This document shows, piece after piece, positions 43,392 through 50,831 of a stretch of DNA of 64,000 nucleotides. The notes below the pieces were generated by a model. That model saw only the letters and a program-made list of their open reading frames with translations, did not search any database and had not been told where the DNA came from. Made by a program: the position numbers and the translations under genes. Within the stretch, counting starts at the first letter, position 1; each line of letters opens with the position of its first letter. The stretch is from contig NZ_CP096205.1 in NCBI RefSeq assembly GCF_023195775.1, positions 3,245,001 through 3,309,000 of the forward strand. Reading direction: 5' to 3'. Source of the stretch: Flavobacterium azooxidireducens. Lineage in GTDB: Bacteria; Bacteroidota; Bacteroidia; Flavobacteriales; Flavobacteriaceae.

Positions 43392-45312
43392 GTGTGCCCT
43401 GCATCCGCAGGACACACCCCGAAAGCTTTTCAAATAGTTCAAAAATACAAATTTGGATTACAAAAACTAATTTTCGGGGTGTTATTTTTCCAGAGGGTGA
43501 GAGTCCCTTATGGGCGGACTAACAATCTGAACCATTAGCACGTGGCAAGGTGGTTTACCGCGAGGTATACACTGAAGGAAGCCAACCGGCAAAAGTCTGT
43601 ACTGACGAATAGAAAGTACATAAGAGACATTGCAATAAGGGTGAGTATCCACAGCAATATAAAGCCCAAAACAGTGTTCTGAACATGCCAGCAAATCAGA
43701 TTATTGTTATGTAGATGTACCAGCGATAGGCGGAAGGAAAAAGCGGTTACCGGGGGAGGTCTCTTAGATTACGGGTTAATCACAAAGAGAAGTCAGCAGA
43801 GGTCATAGTACTTGAAAGCAACGAGGTGCGAATAGATACCGCATAGGTCTCACAACCAAGGAAGGACTGAACACAAAGAGGTTTTCAATAAGTAAAGGAA
43901 TTCGCCACGGCGAATAGCCCTATTTAACGAAAACAGGTTAAAACAAAACTAAAATGATTGAAAAAGTAGTACATCCTTACAATCTTCAAAAAGCATTGAA
44001 GCAAGTCATTACCAACAAAGGTAGTGCAGGAGTCGATGGTGTTTCAACACGTGAAATCCGCAATGTTTTTACAGAAAAGAAACTACAACTTATTGAAGAA
44101 ATTAAACAAGGAAACTACCAAACTCAACCCATTTTAGGAATCGAAATTCCAAAAGGAAACGGAAAAACCCGATTATTGGGTATTCCCACCACCACCGAAC
44201 GAGTACTGCAACAAGCAGTAAGTCAAAGCATCGCTATGTTGTTTGAACCCGAATTTAAGAGCAGTAGTTTTGGATTTAGACCCAACAAAAATGCCCGACA
44301 AGCCGTTGCACAAGCCTTGGAATATATCCATCAAGGACTCAACTACATTGTAGATACCGATTTGAAAACCTTTTTCGATGAAGTTGACCACTGTCTGTTA
44401 TTGAATCTGATCTACAAGAAAGTGAAATGCAAAATGACGCTAAAACTCATTCGGAAATGGCTCAAAGCACCTATTAAAATCAAGGGAAAACTACAAAAAC
44501 GAAGAAAAGGAGTTCCACAAGGAAGTCCATTGAGTCCTTTACTATCAAACATCTTACTCCATGAATTGGACAAAGAAATGACAAGACGAGGACACAAATT
44601 CGTTCGTTATGCCGATGATTTTAGCATCTACTGCAAGAGCGAAAATCAAGCGAAAGCTACAAAAGTTGTAATTGAAAAGTTCCTGAAAAACAAACTCAAA
44701 CTCACCATCAATCAAGAGAAAAGCGGGATTAGAAAACCTGTTAACTTTACGATTTTAGGATTTGGGTTTGTACCTACATACGAAAAGGGAACCAATAACA
44801 AATATCAACTCATCGTAGCAGAAAAAGGATGGAAAAAACTCAAAGAAACACTAAAAAGTATTACCCGAAAAACCACACCAGCCACATTTGAAGAACGTAT
44901 TGCAAAGATAAAAGAAGTGCAAAGAGGATGGTTAAACTATTTTCAAGGCACAAGTATCATGGGCAAACTACGGGATTTAGATGGATGGCTAAGAAATCGA
45001 CTGCGATATTGCATCTGGCACCACTGGAAGAAACCCGAAAGGAAGAGGAAAAACCTCCTACGACTAGGTGTTGACCAAGACCAAGCCTACGCATGGAGCA
45101 GGACGAGAAAAGGCGGTTGGGCAATTGCTCAAAGTCCTGTTTTGGGAACAACCATCACGCTAAAACGCTTGAAAATGAAAGGATACCAATCCTTAACAGA
45201 ACTCTACATTCAGCTTAACCCATCTCTTTGTGAACCGCCGTATACGAGACCCGTACGTACGGTGGTGTGAGAGGCTCTCCCTGTCAGTTTCTGGCAGGGC
45301 AGTCTACTCGAT
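43392..45312 (+). mobile_element. Group II intron, class C type, copy 1
   Basis: The 5' end is placed at GTGTGCCC, the start seen in the Oceanobacillus class C intron, and at the point where the two copies begin to agree. GGGTGAGAGTCCC (domain I) lies about 100 bases further in. Domain V is near 45232-45268 (ACCGCCGTA ... GTACGGTGGT) and the 3' end is CTACTCGAT at 45312. Before domain V it encodes a maturase. It lies in the GT/T of the R'' box of site B and runs opposite to the cassette gene. An internal stem ACACCCCGAAA with TTTCGGGGTGT lies near the 5' end. Confidence 0.88.
43954..45270 (+). CDS. ltrA: Group II intron reverse transcriptase / maturase
   Basis: This 438-residue intron-encoded protein has the RT domain with GVDGVSTREI, RLLGIPTTTERVLQQAVSQ, FGFRPNKNARQAV and the catalytic FVRYADDFSIYC, then the maturase X domain (RGWLNYF, WRTRKGGWAIAQSPVLGTT-like end). 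There is no C-terminal HNH endonuclease, as usual for class C introns, which insert at hairpins and use the replication fork for priming. The frame reads on through domain V, so its last ten or so codons overlap the ribozyme core. Confidence 0.94.
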   Translation: MIEKVVHPYNLQKALKQVITNKGSAGVDGVSTREIRNVFTEKKLQLIEEIKQGNYQTQPILGIEIPKGNGKTRLLGIPTTTERVLQQAVSQSIAMLFEPEFKSSSFGFRPNKNARQAVAQALEYIHQGLNYIVDTDLKTFFDEVDHCLLLNLIYKKVKCKMTLKLIRKWLKAPIKIKGKLQKRRKGVPQGSPLSPLLSNILLHELDKEMTRRGHKFVRYADDFSIYCKSENQAKATKVVIEKFLKNKLKLTINQEKSGIRKPVNFTILGFGFVPTYEKGTNNKYQLIVAEKGWKKLKETLKSITRKTTPATFEERIAKIKEVQRGWLNYFQGTSIMGKLRDLDGWLRNRLRYCIWHHWKKPERKRKNLLRLGVDQDQAYAWSRTRKGGWAIAQSPVLGTTITLKRLKMKGYQSLTELYIQLNPSLCEPPYTRPVRTVV

Positions 45313-45330
45313 TATAGCCAGTTGTTATTT

Positions 45331-46053
45331 TCATCTCGTCCAATATATTTCTAATAATTCGTGGGCTGTTTTCGGTATACTTTGTCTGTCTTCCTTAGTT
45401 TGTCCGCTAACTGATTGCAAATTTTCTTTAAGGTCAACATATATTGGGTGTTTGAGACTCGAAAGCAAAAGTCCACCTTTATTTAGTTCATCTGTGATTT
45501 CCGTTTTCAGACGTTGCTTGTCAGTTTTTAAATCTTCTATGAAGTTAAAGCCACGTTTGACTATTGAATTAGATTTTAGTCTTTCAGCTTGTTTGTCAAG
45601 AAATGGAAGTCCGCAGTTTTTAAAGTCGCCAAAAATTTCCTTCACAGTTTTTATTGTCGTATCAACTTGTCCGTTGTGAAAATAATAAGCGTCTTCAATA
45701 TTTAATGCACCTGAATTATGTCGCAATACTTTCAGGTCTTTATGCGGATTTATAAGTCCAATGTTGTATTGGTTAGAAAAAACATATTCAGGGTTTAATC
45801 TTGAGGCAATTGAGCAAGCAAAGTTCTTGTCTTTAAGTGTAAAAATTATGTGAAGTATTTCGTAAACTGTCAAATTGTTTACCTGTCTTAGTCGTTGAAA
45901 TGAGTAGCAACTATTTTTATATTCTAAAAATTCAAAGTCAGGCAAAACTTCACTTGCCGCCTGAATGAGAATTTGTTTTATCTCTCCTTTTTTCAGTTCG
46001 GGTGATTTGTCCTGCTTAGTTGTCAACTCTTTTATTTTGTCTATCCAGTTCAA
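45331..46053 (-). CDS. Cassette 2 gene, unknown function
   Basis: This 240-residue soluble protein has no signal peptide or membrane segment and no family I recognise. It is mixed alpha/beta, with a Lys-rich N-terminus (MNWIDKIKELTTKQDKS), a middle with HNSGALNIEDAYYFHNG and a helical C-terminus. The start is a TTG; no ATG is available. Its stop codon is about 12 bases from the R'' box of site B and its start is about 43 bases inside the cassette border, the tight fit typical of a gene cassette. It has no promoter of its own that I can see. Confidence 0.7.
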   Translation of the reverse strand: MNWIDKIKELTTKQDKSPELKKGEIKQILIQAASEVLPDFEFLEYKNSCYSFQRLRQVNNLTVYEILHIIFTLKDKNFACSIASRLNPEYVFSNQYNIGLINPHKDLKVLRHNSGALNIEDAYYFHNGQVDTTIKTVKEIFGDFKNCGLPFLDKQAERLKSNSIVKRGFNFIEDLKTDKQRLKTEITDELNKGGLLLSSLKHPIYVDLKENLQSVSGQTKEDRQSIPKTAHELLEIYWTR

Positions 46054-46096
46054 TTTGTCTGTTTGTTTTGCGGTCTCGTTCTACAATTGGCTATAA

Positions 46097-46223
46097 CGTT
46101 TCGCGGCTTGCTCTCAGTGGCGTTGAGCCAACACCAAGCCATTACAAATATAACAAAACATTCCATTCAGCAGCGGATTTTCCTACGGAAAATCCGGAAG
46201 TAGCCATTGAAGCAAACCGTTGT
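46097..46223 (-). repeat. attC-like site A (end of cassette 1), hosts intron 2
   Basis: With intron 2 removed the site is 46097-46223 plus 48138-48142, about 132 bases. On the minus strand it opens GCACAAC-AACGG-TTTGC and closes GCCGCGAAAC-G/TTATAGCC. The interior has a strong hairpin (CGGATTTTCC with GGAAAATCCG) and the pair TGGCT/AGCCA. The last bases TTATAGCC belong to the next cassette, so R' and R'' match poorly here, as expected for an attC inside an array. Confidence 0.78.
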
Positions 46224-48137
46224 GTGTGCCCAGCATCCGCAGGACACACCCCGAAAGCTTTTCAAATAGTTCAAAAATACAAATTTGGATTACAAAAACT
46301 AATTCTCGGGGTGTTATTTTTCCAGAGGGTGTGAGTCCCTTAACCGCGAGAGTAACGTTTCGAAGGTATAGTAAGCTGCAAGGTGGTTTATCGTGAGGTA
46401 TGCACTGAAGGAAGCAGGACTACAAAATCCGGTACTGACAAACAGAAACGTCATAAGAGGCAAGTTAAAGCGGATAAGCGTCCACAGCAACGCAACGTCC
46501 AAAGGTTACCAAAACTTTAATTTGTAGATGACGCAGGCATTGGAGGAAGGAAAAAGCGGTTACCAGGGGAGGTCTCTTAGATTACGAGTTAGTCACAAAG
46601 AGAAGTCAGCAGAGGTCATAGTACTTGAAAGCAACGAGGTGCGAATAGACACCGCATAGGACTCACAAACAAGGAAGGACTGAACGTAGAGAGGTTTTCA
46701 ATGATTAAAGGAACACATAGTAGCCTTATTCAACGAAAACAGGTTAATCCCGAATTATTCGGGACAGATTAAACTAAAATGATTGAAAAAGTAGTACATC
46801 CTTACAATCTCCAAAAAGCGTTGGAACACGTCATTGCCAACAAAGGTAGTGCAGGTGTTGATGGTATTTCCACAAAAGAACTCCGCAAGGTATTCGCAGA
46901 AAAGAAAGACCAGCTAATAACGGAAATCAAACAAGGAAGCTATCAAATTCAACCCATTCTAGGAATCGAAATTCCAAAGGGAAACGGAAAAACCCGTTTA
47001 CTGGGCGTTCCCACAACAAGCGAACGAGTACTGCAACAAGCGGTATCACAAAGCATCGCACCTTTATTTGAACCCGAATTCAAACCTAACAGTTTTGGAT
47101 TTAGACCCAACAAAAATGCCCGACAAGCCGTTGGACAAGCACGGGACTACATTCATTCAGGATTGAACCACATTGTGGATATTGACCTGAAAAACTTCTT
47201 TGATGAAGTTGACCATTGTTTAGTATTGAATTTGGTATTTCAAAAAGTGAAATGCAAAACCATGATGCAACTCATTCGCAAATGGCTTCGAGCACCGATT
47301 AAAATCAATGGAAAGCTACGAAAACGTAGAAAAGGTGTACCACAAGGCTCTCCTTTAAGTCCGCTACTGTCGAACATTTTACTCCATCAATTGGATAAAG
47401 AAATGACCCGACGAGGACATAAATTCGTTCGATACGCTGATGATTTTAGTATCTACTGCAAGAGCCACAATCAAGCGAAAGCTACCAGAGTAGTGATTGA
47501 AAAGTTCCTCAAGAACAAGCTCAAACTAACCATTAACAAAGAAAAGAGTGGCATTAGAAAACCCTCTCACTTTACGTTACTTGGCTTTGGGTTTGTGCCC
47601 GTTTACAATAAAGGAAGTAAGAATCAATACCAACTCGTAGTAGCCGAAAAGGCATGGATAAACCTAAAGATACGACTCAAAAGCATCACCCGCAAAACTA
47701 CCCCAGCCAAACTAGAAGAACGTATCACCAAGATAAAGGAAATCCAACGAGGATGGTTAAACTATTTTCGAGGAACCAATATCATGGGAAAAGTACGAGA
47801 CATTGACGGTTGGCTACGCAACCGACTGCGGTATTGCATCTGGCACGATTGGAAGAAACCCGAAAGGAAAAGGAAAAACCTGATTCGATTGGGGGTTGAC
47901 CAAGACCATGCCTACATGTGGAGCAGAACTCGAAAAGGTGGTTGGGCGATTGCTCAAAGTCCGATTTTAGGAACAACTATTACTTTGAAACGCTTGAAAC
48001 AAAAGGGATACGAATCCTTAACGGAAGTCTACATTCAACTCAACCCATCTCTTTGCGAACCGCCGAGTACGTGACCCGTATGCTCGGTGGTGTGAGAGGC
48101 TCTCCCTGCTAGTTTCTAGTGGGGCAGTCTACTCGAT
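46224..48137 (+). mobile_element. Group II intron, class C type, copy 2
   Basis: This intron has the same organisation as copy 1 and the same position in its host site: GTGTGCCC start, GGGTGTGAGTCCC in domain I, domain V near 48057-48094 (ACCGCCGAG ... CTCGGTGGT) and a CTACTCGAT 3' end. The two copies are clearly diverged, including in the maturase, so they are two separate insertions or an old duplication, not a recent copy. A short extra palindrome, CCCGAATTATTCGGG, occurs just before the maturase gene. Confidence 0.88.
46779..48074 (+). CDS. ltrA: Group II intron reverse transcriptase / maturase
   Basis: This 431-residue protein is closely similar to the maturase of copy 1 along its length, starting with the same MIEKVVHPYNLQKAL. 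RT motifs (RLLGVPTTSERVLQQAVSQ, FGFRPNKNARQAV, FVRYADDFSIYC) and the X domain are intact, and there is no endonuclease domain. It stops near the 5' side of domain V (LCEPPST), seven codons earlier than copy 1. Both frames are open, so both introns may be able to splice and move. Confidence 0.94.
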   Translation: MIEKVVHPYNLQKALEHVIANKGSAGVDGISTKELRKVFAEKKDQLITEIKQGSYQIQPILGIEIPKGNGKTRLLGVPTTSERVLQQAVSQSIAPLFEPEFKPNSFGFRPNKNARQAVGQARDYIHSGLNHIVDIDLKNFFDEVDHCLVLNLVFQKVKCKTMMQLIRKWLRAPIKINGKLRKRRKGVPQGSPLSPLLSNILLHQLDKEMTRRGHKFVRYADDFSIYCKSHNQAKATRVVIEKFLKNKLKLTINKEKSGIRKPSHFTLLGFGFVPVYNKGSKNQYQLVVAEKAWINLKIRLKSITRKTTPAKLEERITKIKEIQRGWLNYFRGTNIMGKVRDIDGWLRNRLRYCIWHDWKKPERKRKNLIRLGVDQDHAYMWSRTRKGGWAIAQSPILGTTITLKRLKQKGYESLTEVYIQLNPSLCEPPST

Positions 48138-48152
48138 TGTGCGTTCGTTTTT

Positions 48153-48605
48153 TTATTTCAAATCATTTGGGTCAATACTCGTTCCAATTCGATTACAATA
48201 TTCTTTAAATAGTTCTTCATTCAATAATTCTAATTTTAGACAACGAACTAAAAAATAATACATAGCATTTATCAAATCTTTTCGAGAATCGTTTTTATCA
48301 TTCGTTGATTTTTGCTTTGGAAGTTCTGGCTTTTTGTAATGTTCGTTACTTAATTCACATATGCCATTACAAATATAACAATAGTCAGGAATTCTTACGT
48401 TTTTTTCATCTATCCATTTTTCTTGTGCATCATACATTTTCGTAAATCGAATATTATGTTCGTCGATTGCCGTTATTGCCGTTTCTACTTCATTAATCCA
48501 GAATTCTATGTTAGCAAATTGTCCAGCTACCATAAAAGCATAGTTGTTTTTAAATTTATTTAGTTGTTTAGTGATTAAATTTGCTTTTTCAACAGTATAT
48601 ATCAT
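48153..48605 (-). CDS. Cassette 1 gene, unknown function
   Basis: This 150-residue soluble protein is mostly helical. The only striking motif is YCYICNGICELS near residue 75, which, with two cysteine pairs and a nearby His (NEHYKK), might bind a metal. There is no signal peptide and no family match that I know. It begins 46 bases from the cassette border at 48651 and its stop is about 11 bases from the R'' box of site A. As the first cassette after attI it is the one most likely to be expressed. Confidence 0.72.
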   Translation of the reverse strand: MIYTVEKANLITKQLNKFKNNYAFMVAGQFANIEFWINEVETAITAIDEHNIRFTKMYDAQEKWIDEKNVRIPDYCYICNGICELSNEHYKKPELPKQKSTNDKNDSRKDLINAMYYFLVRCLKLELLNEELFKEYCNRIGTSIDPNDLK

Positions 48606-48644
48606 ATCTATAATTTCTATTTCGTTTTCGTTCAGCTAAAATGA

Positions 48645-48721
48645 CGCACAACTTGTTTATACCCGCTACAAAGTAGCGGTTATACACCCAAAACTAGTTG
48701 TATACCCGCTACTTTGTAGCG
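48645..48721 (-). other. attI-like region
   Basis: Between the stop of the integrase and the first cassette gene, the minus strand reads a core ACAAG/TTGTGCG (G at 48652). Next to it are two direct repeats, 48694-48721 and 48652-48679, each of the form CGCTAC-NNN-GTAGCGGGTATA, with the centre AAA in one and TTT in the other. The repeats also form an inverted pair with each other. Known attI sites have integrase-binding direct repeats beside the core, so this fits. The palindromes might equally serve as terminator of the integrase gene. Confidence 0.6.
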
Positions 48722-48754
48722 TATTTTATTCAAATATACAATTTATTTATATTC

Positions 48755-49792
48755 TTACAAATCGTCAAATGGACTTTTTATTTGCTGAATACTTTTGGTG
48801 CTAACGTGCGTATAAATTTCCGTTGTTTTGCTACTGTTGTGTCCCAGTAATTCTTGAATATAACGTAAGTCAGTACCGCTTTCCAAAAGATGTGTAGCAT
48901 AACTATGTCGCAACCAATGCAAAGTAACTGGTTTTGTAATACCAACTTTTTTTAAAGCTTGTTTTAATACTTGCGGTAAACTCCGTTCATCATAAGGAGT
49001 TCCTGCATTTTGACCTTCGAATAAATAGGTAATAGGTTTGTAGAGTTTGTAATACTCTCGTAACATCTCTAAAATTTTAGGACTTAAAGGAACTATTCTG
49101 TCTTTTCTTCCTTTTGCATTTTTAATCAATACGATGTTTCTTTTAGAATCGATGTGAATTGGCTTTAATGCTACCAATTCGCCACAACGCAATCCGCAAC
49201 TATAGATTAAACTTAGCATCGTTTTATGTTTTAAATTGCTATGTACTTCTAAGATTAATTTGACTTCTTCTTTACTCAGAACATTGGGCAGTTTTTTTTC
49301 TGATTTTGGTCTGTGAATTTTTTCTATTTCAATTTTTCTATCTTGTATCGAACTAAAATAGAGTTTAATCGCATTTACTATTTGGTTTTGATAAGAGGAG
49401 GAAAGGTTGTTTTTTAAAACGAATTCATTGTTGTAGGTTATAACATCTTGATTATCTATTTCTGATACTTTTTTATCTCTAAAAAACGTTAGGAATGATT
49501 TTAATGCTTCGGAATAGGTTTTAATAGTGTTTTCACTATACCTTTTGGAAAGAAGGTATTTTTTAAACAATTCAATTTGTTGAAGACCTTCAGCAGATGG
49601 CAGATTTTCAACGATTTTAAATCGAATTCGATTTGCTTCATTGTCAGGTAAATGCCAAGCTTTTAGTGTTGAACTCCAGCGAATTCCTTCTAATTTTTTT
49701 ACTCGTTGAATTAATTCAGCATTTTTTTCGAAATAAATAGCGATTCTTTTTTCTCCTTTGTATCGAATTAGTTTGGTAGTTATTGTTGGCAT
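48755..49792 (-). CDS. Tyrosine integrase of the cassette array (IntI-like)
   Basis: This 345-residue tyrosine recombinase has a complete active site: R202 (GLRCGEL), K227 (NAKGRKDR), H292 and R295 (HWLRHSYATHLLE), H318 (LGHNSS) and Y327 (IYTHV). The C-terminus, IKSPFDDL, corresponds to the RSPLDxL end of integron integrases. The IntI-specific insertion between patch and HxxR is not visible; the segment YLFEGQNAGTPYDERSLPQVL is short, as in XerC/D. Residues 1-65 form an extra N-terminal domain with RWS...KAWHLP. It is transcribed towards the cassettes, like the Treponema integron. Confidence 0.88.
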   Translation of the reverse strand: MPTITTKLIRYKGEKRIAIYFEKNAELIQRVKKLEGIRWSSTLKAWHLPDNEANRIRFKIVENLPSAEGLQQIELFKKYLLSKRYSENTIKTYSEALKSFLTFFRDKKVSEIDNQDVITYNNEFVLKNNLSSSYQNQIVNAIKLYFSSIQDRKIEIEKIHRPKSEKKLPNVLSKEEVKLILEVHSNLKHKTMLSLIYSCGLRCGELVALKPIHIDSKRNIVLIKNAKGRKDRIVPLSPKILEMLREYYKLYKPITYLFEGQNAGTPYDERSLPQVLKQALKKVGITKPVTLHWLRHSYATHLLESGTDLRYIQELLGHNSSKTTEIYTHVSTKSIQQIKSPFDDL

Positions 49793-49867
49793 TTACTAAT
49801 TATTAGGTTAATAAATTAAAACTAAATTACAGAATCAAATTCAATTTTAAAAATAAATCTCTTCCTA

Positions 49868-49983
49868 GCACTCATTTGCGTTAGGGATAGTAGTGGAGCT
49901 CTTTTTTGGGCTGTTTTTTTTAAAACAGCCCAAAAAAAGCGGGAACGGATAGCCCGACCCGTAGCTTGCGGAGGGTAACGCCC
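49868..49983. repeat. REP-like dispersed repeat, GATAGTAGCGG family, intact copy
   Basis: This copy has both conserved ends: GCACTCATTTGCGTTAGGGA and GCGGATAGCC type to GAGGGTAACGCCC. The centre is a perfect 16-bp hairpin (49902-49917 with 49922-49937; TTTTTTGGGCTGTTTT). It occupies most of the roughly 350-base gap between the integrase start and cmk; nothing else is visible there besides the cmk promoter. Confidence 0.8.
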
Positions 49984-50075
49984 ACTTAAAAATTAGTTTA
50001 AAAGTTTATGGTTTAAAGTTTAAAAGGTTGAAAAACCTTGAATTTTGAAATTGTTATTGATTTTTGAAGTTGAAA

Positions 50076-50107
50076 TTGCCATTGATTTTTGAAAAAACGT
50101 ATCTTCG
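50076..50107 (+). promoter_or_regulatory. Promoter of cmk
   Basis: TTG at 50076-50078 and TATCTTCG at 50100-50107 are separated by 21 bases, close to the Bacteroidetes -33/-7 layout; the ATG follows 37 bases later. The same -7 octamer precedes porQ. Confidence 0.55.
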
Positions 50108-50144
50108 CAATTCAGTAACTCACGACTCAGCAACTCAGAAAAAA

Positions 50145-50831
50145 ATGAATAACATTACCATTGCCATCGACGGATTTTCATCTACAGGAAAAAGCACGTT
50201 AGCCAAACAATTAGCCAATCATTTAGGGTATGTTTATGTGGATACGGGTGCGATGTATCGTGCTGTTGCGTTTTTTGCCATGCAAAATAAGTTGGTTGCA
50301 GAAGATTTTTTAGACAAAGAAAGTTTGATTAAAAAATTGCCGGAAATAAAACTTCGTTTTCAGTTTAATGCTTCTATGGGTTTTGCCGAAATGTTTTTGA
50401 ATGATGTGAATGTGGAAAATGAAATCCGCACCATAGAAGTTTCTCGTTTGGTTAGCAAAGTTGCCGAAATTTCGGAAGTGAGAGCCAAATTAGTCGAGCA
50501 ACAACAAGCCATGGGTAAAAATAAAGGCATTGTGATGGATGGCCGTGACATTGGAACAGTTGTTTTTCCGGATGCGGAATTGAAGTTATTCATGACCGCC
50601 AGTGCTCACACGCGAGCCAAACGCCGTTTTGATGAATTGGAAGAAAAAGGTCAGAATGTTTCCTACGAAGATGTTTTGCAAAACGTTCAGGAAAGAGATT
50701 ATATTGATACGCACCGTGATGATTCTCCCTTGGTGAAAGCCCATGATGCGATTGAAATTGATAATTCAACGTTGACCAAAAAAGAACAATTTGATTTGGT
50801 TTTGGATTTAATCCACAAGTTTTTTGCTTAA
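50145..50831 (+). CDS. cmk: Cytidylate kinase
   Basis: This 228-residue enzyme phosphorylates CMP and dCMP with ATP in pyrimidine nucleotide synthesis. The P-loop GFSSTGKST is at residues 10-18, VDTGAMYRA follows, and the substrate-binding region has MDGRDIGTVVFPDAELK and the lid RAKRRFDE. I start at MNNITIAIDG; the frame is open 27 codons upstream, but that part overlaps the promoter and is not conserved in appearance. Its 3' end overlaps the convergent gene by 24 bases. Confidence 0.95.
   Translation: MNNITIAIDGFSSTGKSTLAKQLANHLGYVYVDTGAMYRAVAFFAMQNKLVAEDFLDKESLIKKLPEIKLRFQFNASMGFAEMFLNDVNVENEIRTIEVSRLVSKVAEISEVRAKLVEQQQAMGKNKGIVMDGRDIGTVVFPDAELKLFMTASAHTRAKRRFDELEEKGQNVSYEDVLQNVQERDYIDTHRDDSPLVKAHDAIEIDNSTLTKKEQFDLVLDLIHKFFA

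Larger units (their letters stand above)
43270..48652 (-). other. Integron-like cassette array (two defined cassettes)
   Basis: Read on the minus strand, cassette 1 runs from 48651 to 46097 and cassette 2 from 46096 to 43270. Each has one gene and then a palindrome of about 130 bases. Cassette 1 starts G/TTGTGCGTC and its own palindrome carries, inverted, GTTGTGCGT (9/9). Cassette 2 starts G/TTATAGCCAATTGT and its palindrome carries GTTATAGCCAGTTGT (14/15). This pairing of a cassette's first bases with the R'' box of its own attC is what circular integron cassettes produce. A group II intron of about 1.9 kb interrupts each palindrome. The integrase lies at the proximal end. Confidence 0.8.

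Noticed and set aside
43392..43496. The 105-base block shared upstream of both GGGTGAGAGTCCC motifs read as a duplicated target site
   Set aside because: It begins with GTGTGCCC, which matches a class C intron 5' end, and taking it as intron makes both insertion sites fall at the same base of the R'' box. It is therefore intron, not exon.
43332..43694. Short reading frames on both strands through the attC-like palindrome and intron 5' part
   Set aside because: They coincide with structured RNA or palindrome arms, have no protein-like features and no start signals.
44173..44597. Open frames antisense to the maturase genes
   Set aside because: They are shadows of a strongly coding frame on the other strand, with unlikely composition.
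48153..48605. Cassette 1 gene as a toxin or antitoxin
   Set aside because: Cassette arrays often hold toxin-antitoxin pairs, but this is a single gene with no recognisable motif of either kind.
48645..48721. The GTAGCG palindromes as only a terminator of the integrase
   Set aside because: The stems are short with 3-base loops and no T run follows on the minus strand; the precise cassette border beside them favours a recombination site, though both roles may coexist.
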